34,749 nucleotides of DNA from Nitrososphaerota archaeon (GTDB lineage: Archaea > Thermoproteota > Nitrososphaeria > Nitrososphaerales > UBA183): assembly GCA_027886865.1 (NCBI GenBank), contig JAPCJR010000013.1, positions 1 through 34,749 on the forward strand, read 5' to 3'. Under the pieces are notes generated by a model. The model searched no databases, was not told where the DNA came from, and saw nothing but the letters and a program-made list of their open reading frames with translations. This document shows, in pieces, positions 14,905 through 22,897 of the stretch (position 1 is the stretch's first letter; every line of letters begins with the position of its first letter). The translations under genes and the position numbers were made by a program.

Positions 14905-15657
14905 TCACCTGAAGAGGTCGAGCCTTCTCTCCCGGACGATGCTGTTCACGCCGCGAAAGCCGCGTCGATATGCGACGCCCCTCACCACGCACGCTGGGGT
15001 CAGAGAATGCTTGCGCATGACAAGCTCGGACGCAGCAGCGACCTCGTCTACCAGGGCGGGCTGGGTCACCCTGAGCTTGTGGCCGTAGGGGTCGGTGGTG
15101 CCCACAAGATTCTCAAGGGGCGCGATGCCCGAGCACCCAATCGCCACGTCCACGTGGCCGTCTCTCCACGGCCTCCCGAAGGTGTCCGTGATCACCACCG
15201 CTATCTCCTTCCCGGTCGCTTTCTCGAGCGCCTTTCTCAGCTTCCTCGCGCTGAGGTCAGGGTCTTCTGGCAGGAGAGCGAGGTACCCCTCCTCGACGTT
15301 CGACTGGTCTATCCCTGCGTTGGCGCAGATGAACCCGTGTCGCGTCTCGACTATGAGCACGCCGTGCCCCTGGCGGACGACCCGCTTCGACTCTTTCAGG
15401 ATCATGTGGACCGTCCTGGGGTCCTTCTTCAGCTTCGCTGCCAGCCGCAGGGCTCGAGGCCCCGGCTTGATGTCCTCCACCCTGACGAGCCGGCCCTCTG
15501 CTTTTGAGACCACCTTCTGGGTGACTACGACTATGTCCGAGCTGTTCAGCTCGATCCCGCTAGCTTCGACCGAGCGGAGCAGGTGCCCTACGAGCTTGTC
15601 ACCTGGCTGAACGCGCGGGATGCCTCGGAGCGGGAATATCTGCACCATGCCGTCCAT
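14905..15657 (-). CDS. cofE: CofE, F420-0:gamma-glutamyl ligase
   Basis: CofE adds glutamates to F420-0 with GTP. The 250-residue length corresponds to the single-domain archaeal form, without the FbiB nitroreductase domain of actinobacteria. Motifs are FPLRGIPRVQPGD, IVVVTQKVVSKAEGR, RHGFICANAGIDQSN and DTFGRPWRDGHVDVAIGCSG, which are the expected GTP, metal and Fo-binding segments. It is the first gene of the F420 operon. A minus-strand ATAAAC box at 15687-15693 lies 33 bases before its start. The upstream side is divergent with the Mrp-type gene. Confidence 0.92.
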   Translation of the reverse strand: MDGMVQIFPLRGIPRVQPGDKLVGHLLRSVEASGIELNSSDIVVVTQKVVSKAEGRLVRVEDIKPGPRALRLAAKLKKDPRTVHMILKESKRVVRQGHGVLIVETRHGFICANAGIDQSNVEEGYLALLPEDPDLSARKLRKALEKATGKEIAVVITDTFGRPWRDGHVDVAIGCSGIAPLENLVGTTDPYGHKLRVTQPALVDEVAAASELVMRKHSLTPACVVRGVAYRRGFRGVNSIVRERRLDLFR

Positions 15658-15686
15658 TTTTTGAGCACCAGTGCCACGCGAGGGTT

Positions 15687-15693
15687 GTTTATG
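15687..15693 (-). promoter_or_regulatory. TATA-like box for the F420 operon
   Basis: The minus strand reads CATAAAC, centred 33 bases before the cofE start, with a purine-rich AGG element just upstream resembling a BRE. Confidence 0.4.
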
Positions 15694-15742
15694 AAACCTA
15701 GGGATGCCCGCTCCGGCTCGACCGACGACCTTCTCCGAAGGG

Positions 15743-15748
15743 TTTAAT
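15743..15748 (+). promoter_or_regulatory. TATA box for the Mrp/Nbp35-like gene
   Basis: TTTAAT is centred 27 bases before ATG 15773, the spacing expected for a leaderless transcript. It decides the start at 15773 over the longer frame. Confidence 0.6.
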
Positions 15749-15772
15749 CGGACCTTCGCGCGGTTTTTTTCG

Positions 15773-16825
15773 ATGGTATCAAGTCAGGATGTCCTGAAGG
15801 CGCTCGGCGCTGTGGCCGACCCCGAACTCGGCAAGGACATCGTCTCGCTCAACATGGTCCGCGACCTCAAAGTGGAGGGCGACGTCGTCCGCTTCACGCT
15901 CAACCTGACCACGCCCGCCTGCCCTCTACGTTCGAAGATGGAGGGTGACGCGCGCAAGGCCGCCGAGTCCGTCAGGGGCGTCGCACGCGTAGACATGAAG
16001 GTGACCGCGGAGGTCGCTTCGACCCGCCAACCACAGGGCTTGGAAGCTCTGCCTGGCGTGAAGAACGTGATCGCCGTCGCTAGCGGCAAGGGCGGTGTTG
16101 GCAAGTCCACCGTGGCGGTGAACCTTGCCCTGGCTCTCGCTTCCTCCGGCGCGCGGGTCGGGCTTCTCGACGCCGATATCTACGGCCCGAACGTACCGCT
16201 CATGATGGGAATCAAGGATCGGCCCGAAGTGAAGGACAACATCATAATGCCCCCGCTCTCGCACGGGGTGAAGGTGGCGTCCCTCGGCTTTTTTTACAAG
16301 GACGAGACGGCCCTCATATGGCGCGGGCCCATGGTCGCAGGCGCGGTCCGGCAGCTCATAACCCAAGTGCAGTGGGGAGACCTAGACTATTTGATAATCG
16401 ACCTTCCTCCTGGGACCGGGGACGCCGGGCTCACCGTGGCGCAGACGGTGCCGCTAGGCGGCGTGATCATCGTCTCGACCCCGCAGCAGGCGGCACTGAA
16501 CATCGCGACCAAGGCCATCGGGATGTTCAAGAAGCTCAACGTGCCCATACTCGGGATCGTCGAGAACATGAGCTACTTCGTCTGCCCGCACTGCGGAGAC
16601 AAGTCTTTCATCTTCTCGAACGGCGGTGCCAGAAAGGCGGCGGCGGACCTCGACCTCCAATTCCTGGGAGAGATCCCTCTCTATCCGAAGATCCGCGAGC
16701 AGTCGGACCTCGGGGACCCTATAGTGGTGTCTTCACCGGACTCGCCTGAGGCGGCCGTGTTCAAAGAGATCGCATTCAAGGTGGCGGGGATGATCAGCAT
16801 CATGGCCTACAATATTGCCGAGTAG
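15773..16825 (+). CDS. Mrp/Nbp35 (ApbC)-family Fe-S cluster carrier ATPase with MIP18 domain
   Basis: This 350-residue protein has an N-terminal MIP18/DUF59 domain (1-80, with TTPACPL around Cys50) followed by a P-loop ATPase of the Mrp/ApbC/Nbp35 type (deviant Walker A ASGKGGVGKST at 103-113, DADIYGPNVPLMMG). The SYFVCPHCGDKS segment supplies the CxxC that binds a bridging [4Fe-4S] cluster in dimers. Such proteins carry and deliver iron-sulfur clusters; in this window the lut proteins and MoaA would be clients in principle. The earlier in-frame start at 15704 is rejected because the TTTAAT box would lie inside the gene. The gene is divergent from the F420 operon. Confidence 0.9.
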   Translation: MVSSQDVLKALGAVADPELGKDIVSLNMVRDLKVEGDVVRFTLNLTTPACPLRSKMEGDARKAAESVRGVARVDMKVTAEVASTRQPQGLEALPGVKNVIAVASGKGGVGKSTVAVNLALALASSGARVGLLDADIYGPNVPLMMGIKDRPEVKDNIIMPPLSHGVKVASLGFFYKDETALIWRGPMVAGAVRQLITQVQWGDLDYLIIDLPPGTGDAGLTVAQTVPLGGVIIVSTPQQAALNIATKAIGMFKKLNVPILGIVENMSYFVCPHCGDKSFIFSNGGARKAAADLDLQFLGEIPLYPKIREQSDLGDPIVVSSPDSPEAAVFKEIAFKVAGMISIMAYNIAE

Positions 16826-16827
16826 CC

Positions 16828-16938
16828 TTGTCAGAAGAGAAGCAGGCCCTGCAGCGAGCCGATTCGAAGAAGAAGGCCAGAAGAAAGAGGCGCGCGCCCT
16901 ACCGCAAAGCTTGGATAGCCCGCGTGCTGAAGGGCTAG
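16828..16938 (+). CDS. possible 36-residue highly basic small protein
   Basis: A TTG-started frame begins two bases after the Mrp stop codon and runs to TAG 16936-16938. The product is strongly basic: Lys/Arg make up close to half of the residues, with a KKKARRKRR run in the middle and an AWIARVLKG end. Such composition suggests nucleic-acid or ribosome binding. Close spacing to the upstream gene and the use of TTG, seen elsewhere in this window, favour a real gene. The short length and unproven start argue against it. Its stop overlaps the moaB stop on the opposite strand. I know no homologue. Confidence 0.35.
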   Translation: MSEEKQALQRADSKKKARRKRRAPYRKAWIARVLKG

Positions 16939-17465
16939 GCCCTCTTCCGGGCCACGTAGACGACGTGTGGGATGTCGCCGATGAAGAGGTTCAGCCCGGT
17001 CTCGACCCCGTCGGGCGAGCCGGGAAGGCAGAGGATGAGCTTCCCCGCCTTCAACCCCGCAGTCGCCCTGCTCAGCATCGCTGGGCTCCCTATCTTGGCG
17101 TAGCTGACCGCTCGCATCAGCTCGCCGAAGCCTTCGATCTCCTTCTCGAAGAAAGGCCTGACGGCTTCAACGGTCACGTCTCGGGGCGAGACGCCAGTCC
17201 CACCGCTGAAGACCACCACGTCGACGCCCTCCCTCTTCAGGCCGTCGTTCAGCGCGTCCGCGATCATCACCACGTCGTCGTCAATCAGCTCCCTGCCGAT
17301 TACACGATGCTTGTTATTGACGATTATCCGCTCGGCTGTGTCCCCTGACTCGTCTGCGAACCTCTTCCCTCCGCTCTTCTTGGCGAACCTGCTCGAACTT
17401 ACGGTGACCACATAGAATCCGAGCTTCTCCGGTGCCGCCCCCCTGTGGGACTCATGAGCCTTCAA
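16935..17465 (-). CDS. moaB: MoaB/MogA-type molybdopterin adenylyltransferase
   Basis: This 176-residue protein adenylylates molybdopterin before metal insertion. The family core is clear: FYVVTVSSSRF, DESGDTAERII, VVVFSGGTGVSPRDVTVEAVRPFFEKEI (the MPT-binding GGTG motif with its Asp) and LCLPGSPDGVETGLNLF near the end. Archaea generally use MoaB for the step that MogA does in E. coli. Its start overlaps the last 14 bases of moaC on the same strand, which indicates one transcript and coupled translation. The remaining Moco genes moaA, moaD, moaE and moeA are 13 kb away. Confidence 0.9.
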   Translation of the reverse strand: MKAHESHRGAAPEKLGFYVVTVSSSRFAKKSGGKRFADESGDTAERIIVNNKHRVIGRELIDDDVVMIADALNDGLKREGVDVVVFSGGTGVSPRDVTVEAVRPFFEKEIEGFGELMRAVSYAKIGSPAMLSRATAGLKAGKLILCLPGSPDGVETGLNLFIGDIPHVVYVARKRA

Positions 17466-17901
17466 CGCGTTTCACCTTCTTGACCACCCTTATTTCTTCG
17501 ATTCGAGTGCCCGGATACTGGCCCTCCGCGTCCTTCTCATATCCCTTGGTCATGTCCCAGATGTTGAGCAGGGCCACTGCAACGGCCGTCAAAGCCTCCA
17601 TCTCGACACCGGTCTTCTCATGCGCGGAGACCGTCACCGTGACCTCAATGCGGTCCTTCAAGATGCTCGCCTCCACCCTCGTCCTCTCTACCTTGAGCGG
17701 ATGGCACAACGCGATCATTTCCGGCGTCGTCTTCACGGCGAGGATCGCCATCGTCTTCGCGACGGACAGAACGTCTCCCTTCTCGAGCTTGTTGTCCTTC
17801 ACCAGCTTGATGGTCTCCGCCTTCAGCTTTATCGAGCCGCGGGCGGTAGCCTCTCTGAACGAAACAGGCTTCCCCGAGATGTCCGCCTGTTCTATTTTCA
17901 T
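17452..17901 (-). CDS. moaC: MoaC, cyclic pyranopterin monophosphate synthase
   Basis: MoaC rearranges the MoaA product (3',8-cyclo-GTP) to cyclic pyranopterin monophosphate. The 149-residue protein has the family segments: ATARGSIKL, KTTPEMIALCHPLKVERTRVE with the active-site CHP motif, and HEKTGVEMEALTAVAVALLNIWDMTKGYEKD with the catalytic lysine region. I use ATG 17901 (MKIEQADISG) because the longer frame only adds a non-family arginine-rich stretch that is antisense to the deaminase gene. The gene follows the adenine-deaminase homologue after 35 bases and overlaps moaB by 14. Confidence 0.93.
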   Translation of the reverse strand: MKIEQADISGKPVSFREATARGSIKLKAETIKLVKDNKLEKGDVLSVAKTMAILAVKTTPEMIALCHPLKVERTRVEASILKDRIEVTVTVSAHEKTGVEMEALTAVAVALLNIWDMTKGYEKDAEGQYPGTRIEEIRVVKKVKRVEGS

Positions 17902-17936
17902 CGGACCAACACCGACGCCATCCGATTTAGCCTTTC

Positions 17937-19718
17937 TCAGGCGGGACCCAGCACCGGGTCTATCACCCTTAGAGTGGTCGTGTCGACGAGCCCTCTGTCG
18001 ATTATAGCGTAGTCGGGTATGGCGGTGATGGACAGGAAGATCATCGACATGAACGGCGATTGCAGCTCGCATCCAAGCCTCTTCGCAGCGGCATCCAGCT
18101 CTTGCTCCTTTTGGGCCATCTCCGAGGGTGTATCGTCGGATACGATTCCTCCGATGGGCAGCGCCACGCTTGCCGTGACGCGTCCTCTTCCGACCACCAC
18201 CTGCCCGCCCCTCATCCCGATGACCGCTCTCACGGCCATCGCCATCTCCGATGCCGAGGAGCCGATGCATAGGATGTTGTTGTCGTCCGGAGAGACCGAT
18301 GAAGCTATTGCTCCTTCGCGAATACCGTAACCGCTGATGAACGCCGACGCGATGTTCCCGGTCCCCTTATGCCTCTCGACCACCGCCACATAGGCGACGT
18401 TCCGTGCAGGGTCAGGTTCGACGACACCGTCTTTCACCCTGAGGCTGACCTCGCGCTTCTTCCTCACAAACGGGGCGTCTCTGTCCACGGACATCGAGAT
18501 GACCCTTACCCTTCGGGAGCTGAGGGTCGTCCTGACCGCGAGGTCTTGCTCCGAGAAACGCTTCACGTTCATGGTGTCGGTGATCGACCTCGAGCGATGA
18601 GGCGGCCTCGGCTTTCGCAGCGTCTCCCCGTTGGATGCTACGACGAGTCCGTCAGCGAGCACTTTTCGGACCTTGAAGCGCCGCAGGTCGTCGACCAAGA
18701 GCATGTCAGCGTTCCTTCCCGGAGAGATGCTCCCCAGGAAGTCGTCGACCCGGTAGAGCTCGGCCGCGTTGAGGGTCGCCATCTGGACCGCCTCGAGGGG
18801 GTCGACGCCGTACTCGATGGCCTTCCGCACCATGTGGTCCACGTGGCCGTGCGCCAGTACGTCCGAGACGGTCACATCGTCGGTGCAGAACGCAATCCTC
18901 CTGCTGTCCACTCCGCTCTCGGTGACCACTTTGATGTTGTCGCGCAGGAAGTGAACTACCGAGGACTCCCTGATCATGAGATACGCGCCCTTCCTCAATT
19001 TCTCGAGGGCCTCCTCGGGAGTGTAACTCTCGTGGTCCGACCTGATTCCAGCGGAAAGATATCCCGAGAGCCTGTCGCCTCTGAGGAGGGGCGCGCTCCC
19101 GAAGGTCATCAGCCCGTGCTTCCTCGCGATGTCGATCGTCTCCAGCACGGCGCGGTCCGGCGGGACGCTGCCGTCGGCCGAGCCGAGTATCGTCTCCGGC
19201 CCTGTCTCCCACACGCCAGCGCTCTCGTTCCAGCGCGCCGCCTTGCGACTCTCGGCGGGCCCGAACGTATGATGGAGCGTCGAGGAAGGTGTAGTGTAGG
19301 GGAGCTTCGACGGGATTCCGTAGATTATCTTTAGCCCGGCCAGCGTCGCCTCCCTGAGAAAGCTCCTGACTCCTTGGAGTCCGGCGACGCCTGCGATCTG
19401 GTCGAACGAGGTCGCGATGGCCGTCGTACCTCGCGGCAGCACGAGGCTGGCAAACCTCGTCATCGAGAGCTTGGTGACTTCGCAGTGGATGTGCCCGTCG
19501 ATAAGCCCGGGGACTAGGTGGACTCCAGAGGCGTCGATTCGACGGGTCCGCGGACCGATATGGCGTGCTACGTCGCCGACGGAGACGAACTTACCCTTGT
19601 AAATGGCGACATCTGCCTTGTAGACCTCCCGAGTCACGACGTTTACCAATCTCCCACCGAGGACCACCGAGTCTGCCTTCCTCGTTCCCGTCCCCGCCTC
19701 GACGATCGACAAATCCAT
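17937..19718 (-). CDS. adenine-deaminase-family amidohydrolase with altered active site
   Basis: The 593-residue length and both domains fit adenine deaminase (Ade). An N-terminal amidohydrolase barrel (PGLIDGHIH with His76 and His78, SDHE with His229, TDD at 279-281, TLNAAELY, SPGRNADMLLV) is followed by the Ade C-terminal domain (SITDTMNVKRF, GIREGAIASSVSPDDNNILCIG, SVALPIGGIVSD). However, several positions conserved in Ade as I recall them are changed. The DPHEI motif reads SFDQI (104-108), the LGEVM glutamate position reads LGSAD (Ser180), and the GHAPGL histidine is Ser208 in GSAPLL. These supply metal or catalytic groups in known Ade. So the fold is secure, while deamination of adenine is doubtful. 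It is divergent from an APC permease and upstream of moaC. Confidence 0.8.
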   Translation of the reverse strand: MDLSIVEAGTGTRKADSVVLGGRLVNVVTREVYKADVAIYKGKFVSVGDVARHIGPRTRRIDASGVHLVPGLIDGHIHCEVTKLSMTRFASLVLPRGTTAIATSFDQIAGVAGLQGVRSFLREATLAGLKIIYGIPSKLPYTTPSSTLHHTFGPAESRKAARWNESAGVWETGPETILGSADGSVPPDRAVLETIDIARKHGLMTFGSAPLLRGDRLSGYLSAGIRSDHESYTPEEALEKLRKGAYLMIRESSVVHFLRDNIKVVTESGVDSRRIAFCTDDVTVSDVLAHGHVDHMVRKAIEYGVDPLEAVQMATLNAAELYRVDDFLGSISPGRNADMLLVDDLRRFKVRKVLADGLVVASNGETLRKPRPPHRSRSITDTMNVKRFSEQDLAVRTTLSSRRVRVISMSVDRDAPFVRKKREVSLRVKDGVVEPDPARNVAYVAVVERHKGTGNIASAFISGYGIREGAIASSVSPDDNNILCIGSSASEMAMAVRAVIGMRGGQVVVGRGRVTASVALPIGGIVSDDTPSEMAQKEQELDAAAKRLGCELQSPFMSMIFLSITAIPDYAIIDRGLVDTTTLRVIDPVLGPA

Positions 19719-19756
19719 GCTAGCGCGGCGTCCTGCAGGCCGAAAGCGGGCGAGCC

Positions 19757-19764
19757 GATATTAC
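19757..19764 (-). promoter_or_regulatory. possible TATA box for the deaminase-like gene
   Basis: The minus strand reads GTAATATC, centred 42 bases before the start at 19718. It would give a 16-base leader. Weak evidence. Confidence 0.25.
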
Positions 19765-19819
19765 CTTTTGGACTCGCTCGACGCGTATCAACAGGTTTGT
19801 GTTAAGAGACCGCCAAAGG

Positions 19820-19827
19820 TATATTAG
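19820..19827 (+). promoter_or_regulatory. TATA box for the APC permease gene
   Basis: TATATTAG, preceded by the purine-rich AAAGG (BRE-like), is centred 33 bases before ATG 19857. Confidence 0.6.
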
Positions 19828-19856
19828 AATTAATTCGGGGCAGTCAATTTTGTCTC

Positions 19857-21380
19857 ATGAAGAGACCCGACGTCTTCCTGCGCGAGAGCACCGGACTCGT
19901 AAAGAACGTCACTATGGTGGATGCGGTCTCTCTCAACCTGGCGAGCATGTCCGTCGGGACCACCCTTGCGATAATCGGCTTCACAACCATACTCCTACCT
20001 TCCGTGTCGGGACTGAACCTGGTCTACGCCTCGATAATCGGTTTCGCGCTTTCCATCCCGCAGATATTCGTCTACACCATGATGACTAGTCGGATTTCAA
20101 GGACGGGAGGGGACTACGTCTGGGTCTCCAGGACCTTCGGCGGTCTGATTGGAGGCCCCCTGGCCTTCATGGGCTTCGCTCTCGAGGCTATCGCCTATAT
20201 CGCGCTGATTACACTATCAACCGTCTTCGCCATAGGCTCGGTCGGACTAAACCTTGGCTACTCCAGCCTCCTCAACCTCGCCATTCCAGGCGCAGACCCT
20301 CTCGGCCAGTTCGAGATCGGCGCCGTGATTTTCACCGCGATGATACTCGTCAACGTACTCCGGCCCAAGGCCGGGTTCAAGCTGCTCACGGTCCTCATGA
20401 TTGTCGGGATAGCGACTATCCTTCTGGCCTTGGCAGAGCTCCTCATAGCAGGAAGGGCCGGTGTGGAGAACTACGCCAACTCCCTCGGCGACAACATGAC
20501 CTACAACTCGATAGCGAGCTCATACACAGGCGGCACCTTCAATCTCGCCAATACTATGATGATAGTCCCGCTCTTTGCGTTCTTCGTGTACCCGTGGTTC
20601 ATCGCGGCGCCCGCTGTGGGCTCCGAGATCAAGGGTCGCTCCTCCACTAGATGGAACGTGGTCGTCTCTGCTCTAGTTGTCTTTGTGCTGATGACCGGTT
20701 CGTTCGCCGTGCTCTACTATGTGGGAGGCTTCGACTTCATCAACGGCGCACTGGCGAACTCCAACCTCGTCAACAACTACTCGTTCAACTTCTGGACGCT
20801 CGCCATGGGCGTCTCTGGCAATACGGCTGTGGCGTGGCTTCTCGGGATAGGCTGGATAGTGTGGGACGTCGCGGCCCTCGGATACGGCATCGTCGTCATC
20901 TCAAGGTACTTCTTGGCGCAGGCCTTCGACCGATTTCTTCCCTCCGCGATGGCGTACGTCAACCCCCGGACCGGGTCTCCGGTCGTGGCTCACCTCGTCG
21001 ACCTCGTGGTCACTATCGCCCTTGTAGGGGCGGCGTCGTTCCTTTACGGGAGCTTCGTGTCGCTCTACGGCGCAGCGCTCGCCAACTGGATCTACTTCAT
21101 CGCCGTCGGTGCCGCTGCGGCAGTCTACGCCTTCAGGCACGAGAAGGGCAGGGCGAAGACGATACTAGCGATATCTGGCATATTGATGTCGGTCGTCTTC
21201 GTGTATCTCCTCTACGAGTTCCTCGTGCTCCCGAGCGTCTATGGGGGCAACCTGCTCGCATACGGGTACGTCGCTGCGTCATACGTCCTCGGACTCGGGA
21301 TCTACCTCGCTTCGAGGTCCTATCACCTGAAGAGAGGCGTCGACATCTCGTTGGCCTTCAAAGAGATACCTCCGGAGTAG
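19857..21380 (+). CDS. APC-superfamily amino acid/polyamine-type permease
   Basis: This 507-residue membrane protein has about 12-14 hydrophobic segments. The first helix carries the broken-helix substrate motif of APC transporters (VSLNLASMSVGTTLAIIGF), and RISRTGGDYVWVSRTFGG is the family's conserved segment after helix 2. Such proteins import amino acids, amines or nucleobase-like compounds, driven by ions. The long loop around 195-225 lies where extracellular loops are found. It is divergent from the deaminase-like gene with a 138-base shared promoter region, so it may import that enzyme's substrate; this is inference. It converges with the rhodanese gene, only six bases separating the stops. 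Confidence 0.87.
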   Translation: MKRPDVFLRESTGLVKNVTMVDAVSLNLASMSVGTTLAIIGFTTILLPSVSGLNLVYASIIGFALSIPQIFVYTMMTSRISRTGGDYVWVSRTFGGLIGGPLAFMGFALEAIAYIALITLSTVFAIGSVGLNLGYSSLLNLAIPGADPLGQFEIGAVIFTAMILVNVLRPKAGFKLLTVLMIVGIATILLALAELLIAGRAGVENYANSLGDNMTYNSIASSYTGGTFNLANTMMIVPLFAFFVYPWFIAAPAVGSEIKGRSSTRWNVVVSALVVFVLMTGSFAVLYYVGGFDFINGALANSNLVNNYSFNFWTLAMGVSGNTAVAWLLGIGWIVWDVAALGYGIVVISRYFLAQAFDRFLPSAMAYVNPRTGSPVVAHLVDLVVTIALVGAASFLYGSFVSLYGAALANWIYFIAVGAAAAVYAFRHEKGRAKTILAISGILMSVVFVYLLYEFLVLPSVYGGNLLAYGYVAASYVLGLGIYLASRSYHLKRGVDISLAFKEIPPE

Positions 21381-21386
21381 GTGTTC

Positions 21387-22211
21387 TCACTTGACGACGG
21401 AGGTCCGCTCCGCGTTCCCCCACTCATACCAGGAACCGAGGTAGCTCTTCACGTCTTTGTAGCCGAGGAGGCCCAGTACGAGCCAAGTGTGCGCCGCCCT
21501 GTACCCGCTTTGACAGTACGTCACGACCTTCGTGTCCCGGGGAATCGCCCCGTAGACCTGAGTGAGCTGGGCGGCGTTCTTCAACGTCCCGTCTCTCCTG
21601 AGCGCGCGTGACCATTCGATGTTCATGCTGTCAGGGACGTGCCCAGACTTCAGCGCCCTCCTGTACTTGCCCGAATGTTCTCCCGAATTCCTCGCGTCCA
21701 GGACGGTAGCGTCCTTTCTCTCGACGTGTCCCTCGAGCTCGGCGAGCGGGCAGGATGCGGCATCGTTGAGGCGCGGCGAAAACTCAGCCCGGCGGTACTC
21801 GGCGTCCTCGGTCGAGATCGCCTTCCCCTTGCGCCTCCATAGGTTCAATCCACCGTCGAGGAGTATCCCGTTGGGGTTTCCCAGCAGATCGAGGAGCCAG
21901 ACGCCCCTCGCTGCGTCGTACCCGCTATTGTTCTGGTAGAATATCACGCGCTTCTTCCTGTCGATGCCGAGGGACCCGAAGAGTCCCGCCATCTGCTTCG
22001 CGAAGGCCTCGATGCCATCCTCCGAGGTGTCGACCCAGTGGAACGCGAAGAGCTCCAGGTCGACCGCTCCCGGGATGTGTCCCTTGGCGTACTTCCAGTA
22101 GTTTCTCGTGTCCACGAAGACGACCTCGGGCCGTCCGACGAGTTTCGACGCCTCGTCCACGGAAATGACGTGCGACGGGTCGGGATATCCCTTGTAGTGT
22201 CGGTCGGCCAA
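21387..22211 (-). CDS. tandem rhodanese-domain sulfurtransferase
   Basis: This 274-residue protein has two rhodanese domains. The C-terminal one has the active-site loop TYCQSGYRA with Cys233, which would carry the persulfide. The N-terminal one has YQNNSGYDA in the equivalent place and so is structural. That arrangement is normal for thiosulfate or mercaptopyruvate sulfurtransferases. The loop CQSGYR resembles thiosulfate-type (CRKGVT-like) loops less than generic ones, so the donor is left open. It could feed sulfur to Fe-S or MoaD thiocarboxylate formation, but nothing in the sequence shows this. The start is TTG 22211, six bases after the DNA glycosylase stop. Confidence 0.88.
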   Translation of the reverse strand: MADRHYKGYPDPSHVISVDEASKLVGRPEVVFVDTRNYWKYAKGHIPGAVDLELFAFHWVDTSEDGIEAFAKQMAGLFGSLGIDRKKRVIFYQNNSGYDAARGVWLLDLLGNPNGILLDGGLNLWRRKGKAISTEDAEYRRAEFSPRLNDAASCPLAELEGHVERKDATVLDARNSGEHSGKYRRALKSGHVPDSMNIEWSRALRRDGTLKNAAQLTQVYGAIPRDTKVVTYCQSGYRAAHTWLVLGLLGYKDVKSYLGSWYEWGNAERTSVVK

Positions 22212-22217
22212 TACCGC

Positions 22218-22847
22218 TCACCCTGTGTCCTTGTGCCGCCAGAGGTAGAGCGAGGCGACCGTGCGATAGGGCTTCCAGTTCTCCGACAGCCTCTCGACAT
22301 CGGCTTTCTTTGGCATCTCCTCGAGCGAATAGAGCCTCTGTATCGCCTTCCTCACGACGAGGTCGTCGACGGGCATCACGTCAGTCCTTCCAAGAGTGAA
22401 TATCAGCAACATCTGCACGGTCCATGGTCCGATCCCTCTCACCTCGTCCAGGACTGTGAGGATCTCCTCGTCATCCTTCTCCCTCAGCGACTCGAGGTCG
22501 ATCTTGCCCTTTGCGACCCTGGTCGAGAGGTCCTTGAGGTAGGTCAACTTCTGCGGGGACACGCCAGAAGAGCGCAGCTTGCGCGACGGTGTCTTCGACA
22601 TCGCGACGGCCTCGAGCTTCCCCTCGGGGTAGAGGGCCCTGACCTTCCTTATGATCGAATCGGCGGAAGCGCTCGCCAGCTGCTGCGAGAGGATGGACTC
22701 TACGAGCGACTCGAAGAGCTCTCCCTGCGGCTTGAACTTGATCAAGCCGTGCTTCTCCAGCACCCTGCCTAGCTTTGGGTCATTCTTCTTGATGTGGTCG
22801 AAGCCCTTCCGAAACTCTTTGGAATCTCCGAGAGAGGGGCGCGACAT
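22218..22847 (-). CDS. AlkA-like DNA-3-methyladenine glycosylase (HhH-GPD)
   Basis: This 209-residue protein belongs to the HhH-GPD base-excision glycosylases. FESLVESILSQQLASASADSIIRKV (about 45-70) is the family's first helical signature. LDEVRGIGPWTVQMLLIF (133-150) is the helix-hairpin-helix followed by helix K, and DVMPVDDLVVRKA holds the catalytic Asp (Asp161/162). No iron-sulfur cysteines follow, which fits AlkA rather than endonuclease III. It probably removes alkylated purines. It lacks the AlkA N-terminal beta domain, like other short archaeal forms. It has its own TATA-like box in the 50-base gap after gatB and is coupled to the rhodanese gene. Confidence 0.88.
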   Translation of the reverse strand: MSRPSLGDSKEFRKGFDHIKKNDPKLGRVLEKHGLIKFKPQGELFESLVESILSQQLASASADSIIRKVRALYPEGKLEAVAMSKTPSRKLRSSGVSPQKLTYLKDLSTRVAKGKIDLESLREKDDEEILTVLDEVRGIGPWTVQMLLIFTLGRTDVMPVDDLVVRKAIQRLYSLEEMPKKADVERLSENWKPYRTVASLYLWRHKDTG

Positions 22848-22876
22848 GCCAGGATTTTTCGAGGCTGCGCCTTGCG

Positions 22877-22883
22877 TAATAAA
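22877..22883 (-). promoter_or_regulatory. TATA box for the glycosylase-rhodanese pair
   Basis: The minus strand reads TTTATTA, centred 33 bases before the glycosylase start at 22847. It lies in the gap after gatB. Confidence 0.5.
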
Positions 22884-22897
22884 GCCTTGTTCAGACT

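Noticed and set aside
21730..21760. Missing cysteine in the first rhodanese domain as a defect
   Set aside because: An inactive N-terminal rhodanese domain is normal in two-domain sulfurtransferases; the C-terminal CQSGYR is intact.
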